Assembly (NCBI GenBank): GCA_002342225.1
Contig: DDPO01000157.1
Span: forward strand, 1-26,040
Direction: 5' to 3'
DNA from: Bdellovibrionaceae bacterium UBA2466
GTDB lineage: Bacteria; Bdellovibrionota; FAC87; UBA2466
DNA: 26,040 nucleotides
Shown: positions 24,438 to 26,040 of the stretch, one piece after another
Layout of the letters: each line of letters starts with the position of its first letter
How positions within the stretch are numbered: the first letter of the stretch is position 1
The notes under the pieces: model-generated
What the model was told of the DNA's origin: nothing
The model's input: the letters and a program-made list of their open reading frames with translations, nothing else
Database searches by the model: none
Made by a program: the position numbers and the translations under genes

Positions 24438-25282
24438 CTATTGCCCAACAGAATAATCAGAGCTTCTTCCGCAGCTGGAGCATTGAGCAACACTTTCGGA
24501 GCTCGCTGCCATGACTGGAGCCAATCTGCAACTTGGCGTCTATTCAAGATTCGCACTGTCACTAGTTCAGACTGTATTAGCTCACGTCCCCCTCGAATGA
24601 AGGTAGCACGTTTCGGAAAAGTAGCTTCTTTAAGATTCAAAGTTAATTTATCAAAAGTCCAACTCGTGACTTCTGAAGAGTCTAACCACTCAATTTTACT
24701 TACCCCAACTCCAGCTTTATCAAAATAAACTGTGCGCTTTGAATTCTGATCTTGATATCCTACTACTGAAATAGAGGGACCCGAGGGTAAAAGAACTAAA
24801 GAGATAGAATCGTGGGTCAGATAATTACCTTTAATATCCCAAGATTGAGGGTCTCCTTGGGGATCAAAACCGTCTTTGAACTGTTTAAGTTGATCCCATT
24901 TGAGAAACTTTTCGTTAATAAGCGCATCTCGAAACTCAAAAGCCGAAACCGCCGTGAAATTTTTTAGAAATAGGAGCGACCGAGCAGGAATCTTTTTGTC
25001 TGTACCGACAGTATAAGTTCGCTTTTCCAAAACTCCCGAAAGAAACAGTTCAGAATTTAATGGCTTCCACAAAAATTTAAGCCCTTTTGGCTCAAGAATA
25101 AATCTTTCCTCGACTTGGCTCCAGCCACCCGCTGCATTGCCGACTTGATGAACAAAAACATATTCCAGTATTTCTCCTGTTTTTCTAGAATCAAAAATCT
25201 GTTTCAAAACCGAGGAAACAGGTGGAATAAAGCCGTGGGCATTTAATGCAAAAAAAACAAACAGACTGAAAAAAATTTTCAT
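24434..25282 (-). CDS. Secreted protein of unknown function between galU and priA
   Basis: The product has 282 residues with a signal peptide (KIFFSLFVFFALNAHGF). The mature part has Lys/Glu/Trp-rich beta-prone segments such as VEERFILEPKGLKFLWK, KRTVYFDKAGVGVSKIEWLD and SWTFDKLTLNLKEATFPKRATFI, reminiscent of periplasmic or outer-membrane proteins that fold as half-barrels, but I recognise no family. No lipobox cysteine is seen. It overlaps galU at its start and priA at its end, each by four bases (ATGA), so all three appear to be translated in a coupled row. The functional link between a sugar nucleotide enzyme, this protein and a replication helicase is unclear. Confidence 0.85.
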   Translation of the reverse strand: MKIFFSLFVFFALNAHGFIPPVSSVLKQIFDSRKTGEILEYVFVHQVGNAAGGWSQVEERFILEPKGLKFLWKPLNSELFLSGVLEKRTYTVGTDKKIPARSLLFLKNFTAVSAFEFRDALINEKFLKWDQLKQFKDGFDPQGDPQSWDIKGNYLTHDSISLVLLPSGPSISVVGYQDQNSKRTVYFDKAGVGVSKIEWLDSSEVTSWTFDKLTLNLKEATFPKRATFIRGGRELIQSELVTVRILNRRQVADWLQSWQRAPKVLLNAPAAEEALIILLGNR

Positions 25283-26040
25283 ATTGATTTCATGTACTCT
25301 CGAACACGACCACTCAGCTCTGGTCTTCTCAACGCAGCATCAATTTGAGCCTTCATATAAAAAAGAGGATTTCCAATATCATAACGACATCCTTTTAAAA
25401 GCACTCCATGAAGCTTACCAGCTGCGCACAACTTATCCATCGCATCGGTCAACTGGATCTCTCCCCCAACCCCGGGTTTAGTTTCTTTTAGAGCATCAAA
25501 AAGCGATGAATCAAATACGTACCGCCCTATAATCGCATATTTGCTCGGTGCTGCTTCAGGCTTTGGCTTTTCAACTGTACGTTTCACCTTGAGTGGAACA
25601 TCCCCTAAATCTTTGCCTCCCAGATCAAGAATTCCGTATGAAGCGCTATCTTGAAGTGGAATCTCAACAACTCCCACAGTTGACGAATTTAGCTCCACCG
25701 CTGCATCTACGAGTTTTTTAAGTGGGGCCTTTGTTTGATTGATTTCGTCCCAAGGTGGAAAAATTTCATCGCCTAAACACACTGCAAATTTTTCATTTCC
25801 GATCATGTTCCTAGCGCAGTAAACAGCATGACCCAGCCCTAACGGTTCTTTCTGTCTAACCGACATCACTTCACAGAAGCTGCCGATATGACGAACTTTA
25901 TCTGCCAATGCATCTTTTCCCCTCTTTCGAAGCCAATTTTCAAGGTTGGGGGATAAATCAAAATAGTCTTCAAGGGCATGTTTACCCTTGCTAGTGACAA
26001 AAATAATTTGATCAATACCAGCCGACAAAACCTCTTCGGC
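25279..26040 (-). CDS. galU: UTP-glucose-1-phosphate uridylyltransferase (5' end outside window)
   Basis: The frame is open to the window end, giving 253 residues and lacking roughly the first 30-45 including the nucleotide-binding start. It makes UDP-glucose from UTP and glucose-1-phosphate for surface polysaccharides and lipopolysaccharide. Visible hallmarks are AGIDQIIFVTSKGKHALEDYFD (in two parts around base 25975-26030), KEPLGLGHAVYCA, VCLGDEIF, VEKPKPEAAPSKYAIIGRYVF and GVGGEIQLTDAM, with GCRYDIGNPLFYMKA near the end. The TTG at 26028 is an internal Leu codon in this alignment, not the start. It ends in an ATGA shared with the next gene. Confidence 0.95.
   Translation of the reverse strand, partial: AEEVLSAGIDQIIFVTSKGKHALEDYFDLSPNLENWLRKRGKDALADKVRHIGSFCEVMSVRQKEPLGLGHAVYCARNMIGNEKFAVCLGDEIFPPWDEINQTKAPLKKLVDAAVELNSSTVGVVEIPLQDSASYGILDLGGKDLGDVPLKVKRTVEKPKPEAAPSKYAIIGRYVFDSSLFDALKETKPGVGGEIQLTDAMDKLCAAGKLHGVLLKGCRYDIGNPLFYMKAQIDAALRRPELSGRVREYMKSI

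Noticed and set aside
24390..24728. 112-residue plus-strand open frame across the priA start and its upstream gene
   Set aside because: Antisense to two well-supported genes that overlap by ATGA. No family features or ribosome binding site.
1..26040. Mobile elements, CRISPR arrays, tRNA or rRNA genes
   Set aside because: No transposase or integrase frame, no spaced direct repeats, and no cloverleaf-like sequence was seen in any gap.

Overview
The window is a long co-directional ribosomal protein cluster (about 1-16230, all on +) followed by a mixed region of metabolic, envelope and repair genes on both strands (about 16380-26040). Ribosomal and housekeeping proteins are standard bacterial types. 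Base composition is moderately AT-leaning, many genes start with GTG or TTG, and there is a myxobacterial/Bdellovibrio-style outer-membrane beta-barrel protein. These point to a Gram-negative delta-proteobacterium-like organism, most plausibly of the Bdellovibrionota. This assignment is an inference from gene style and was not tested.

Region 1 (1-11489): the last codons of tuf (EF-Tu) run straight into rpsJ, then rplD-rplW-rplB-rpsS-rplV-rpsC-rplP-rpmC-rpsQ (S10 operon), rplN-rplX-rplE-rpsN-rpsH-rplF-rplR-rpsE-rpmD-rplO-secY (spc operon), then adk-map-infA. Spacing is tight throughout, with ATGA and TAATG overlaps that suggest translational coupling. The striking departure is that rplC (L3), normally between rpsJ and rplD, is absent: only 9 bases separate those genes.

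Region 2 (11490-16229): a 159-base gap with a candidate promoter containing a perfect 6+6 base palindrome precedes rpmJ-rpsM-rpsK-rpsD-rpoA-rplQ (alpha operon). rplQ is followed after 6 bases by a membrane-anchored TlpA-like thioredoxin and a secreted coiled-coil protein, which look like riders on the same transcript. L29 and L17 carry long Lys/Ala-rich C-terminal tails. S4, S14, L24, L36 and adenylate kinase all keep zinc-type cysteine sets.

Region 3 (16230-26040): a DegT-type sugar aminotransferase (+), a secreted probable beta-barrel protein (-), a GT4 glycosyltransferase (-), lgt (+), a small basic protein (-), an outer-membrane beta-barrel protein (-), a site-2-type membrane protease (+), and a minus-strand unit galU (cut by the window end) - secreted protein of unknown function - priA with ATGA overlaps. 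The aminotransferase, glycosyltransferase and GalU are consistent with surface polysaccharide synthesis, and Lgt with lipoprotein maturation. Two genes here have a good -10 hexamer exactly 7 bases before ATG and no Shine-Dalgarno, suggesting leaderless mRNAs. No tRNA, rRNA, insertion sequence, CRISPR array or prophage was seen, and no gene-free stretch exceeds 300 bases.
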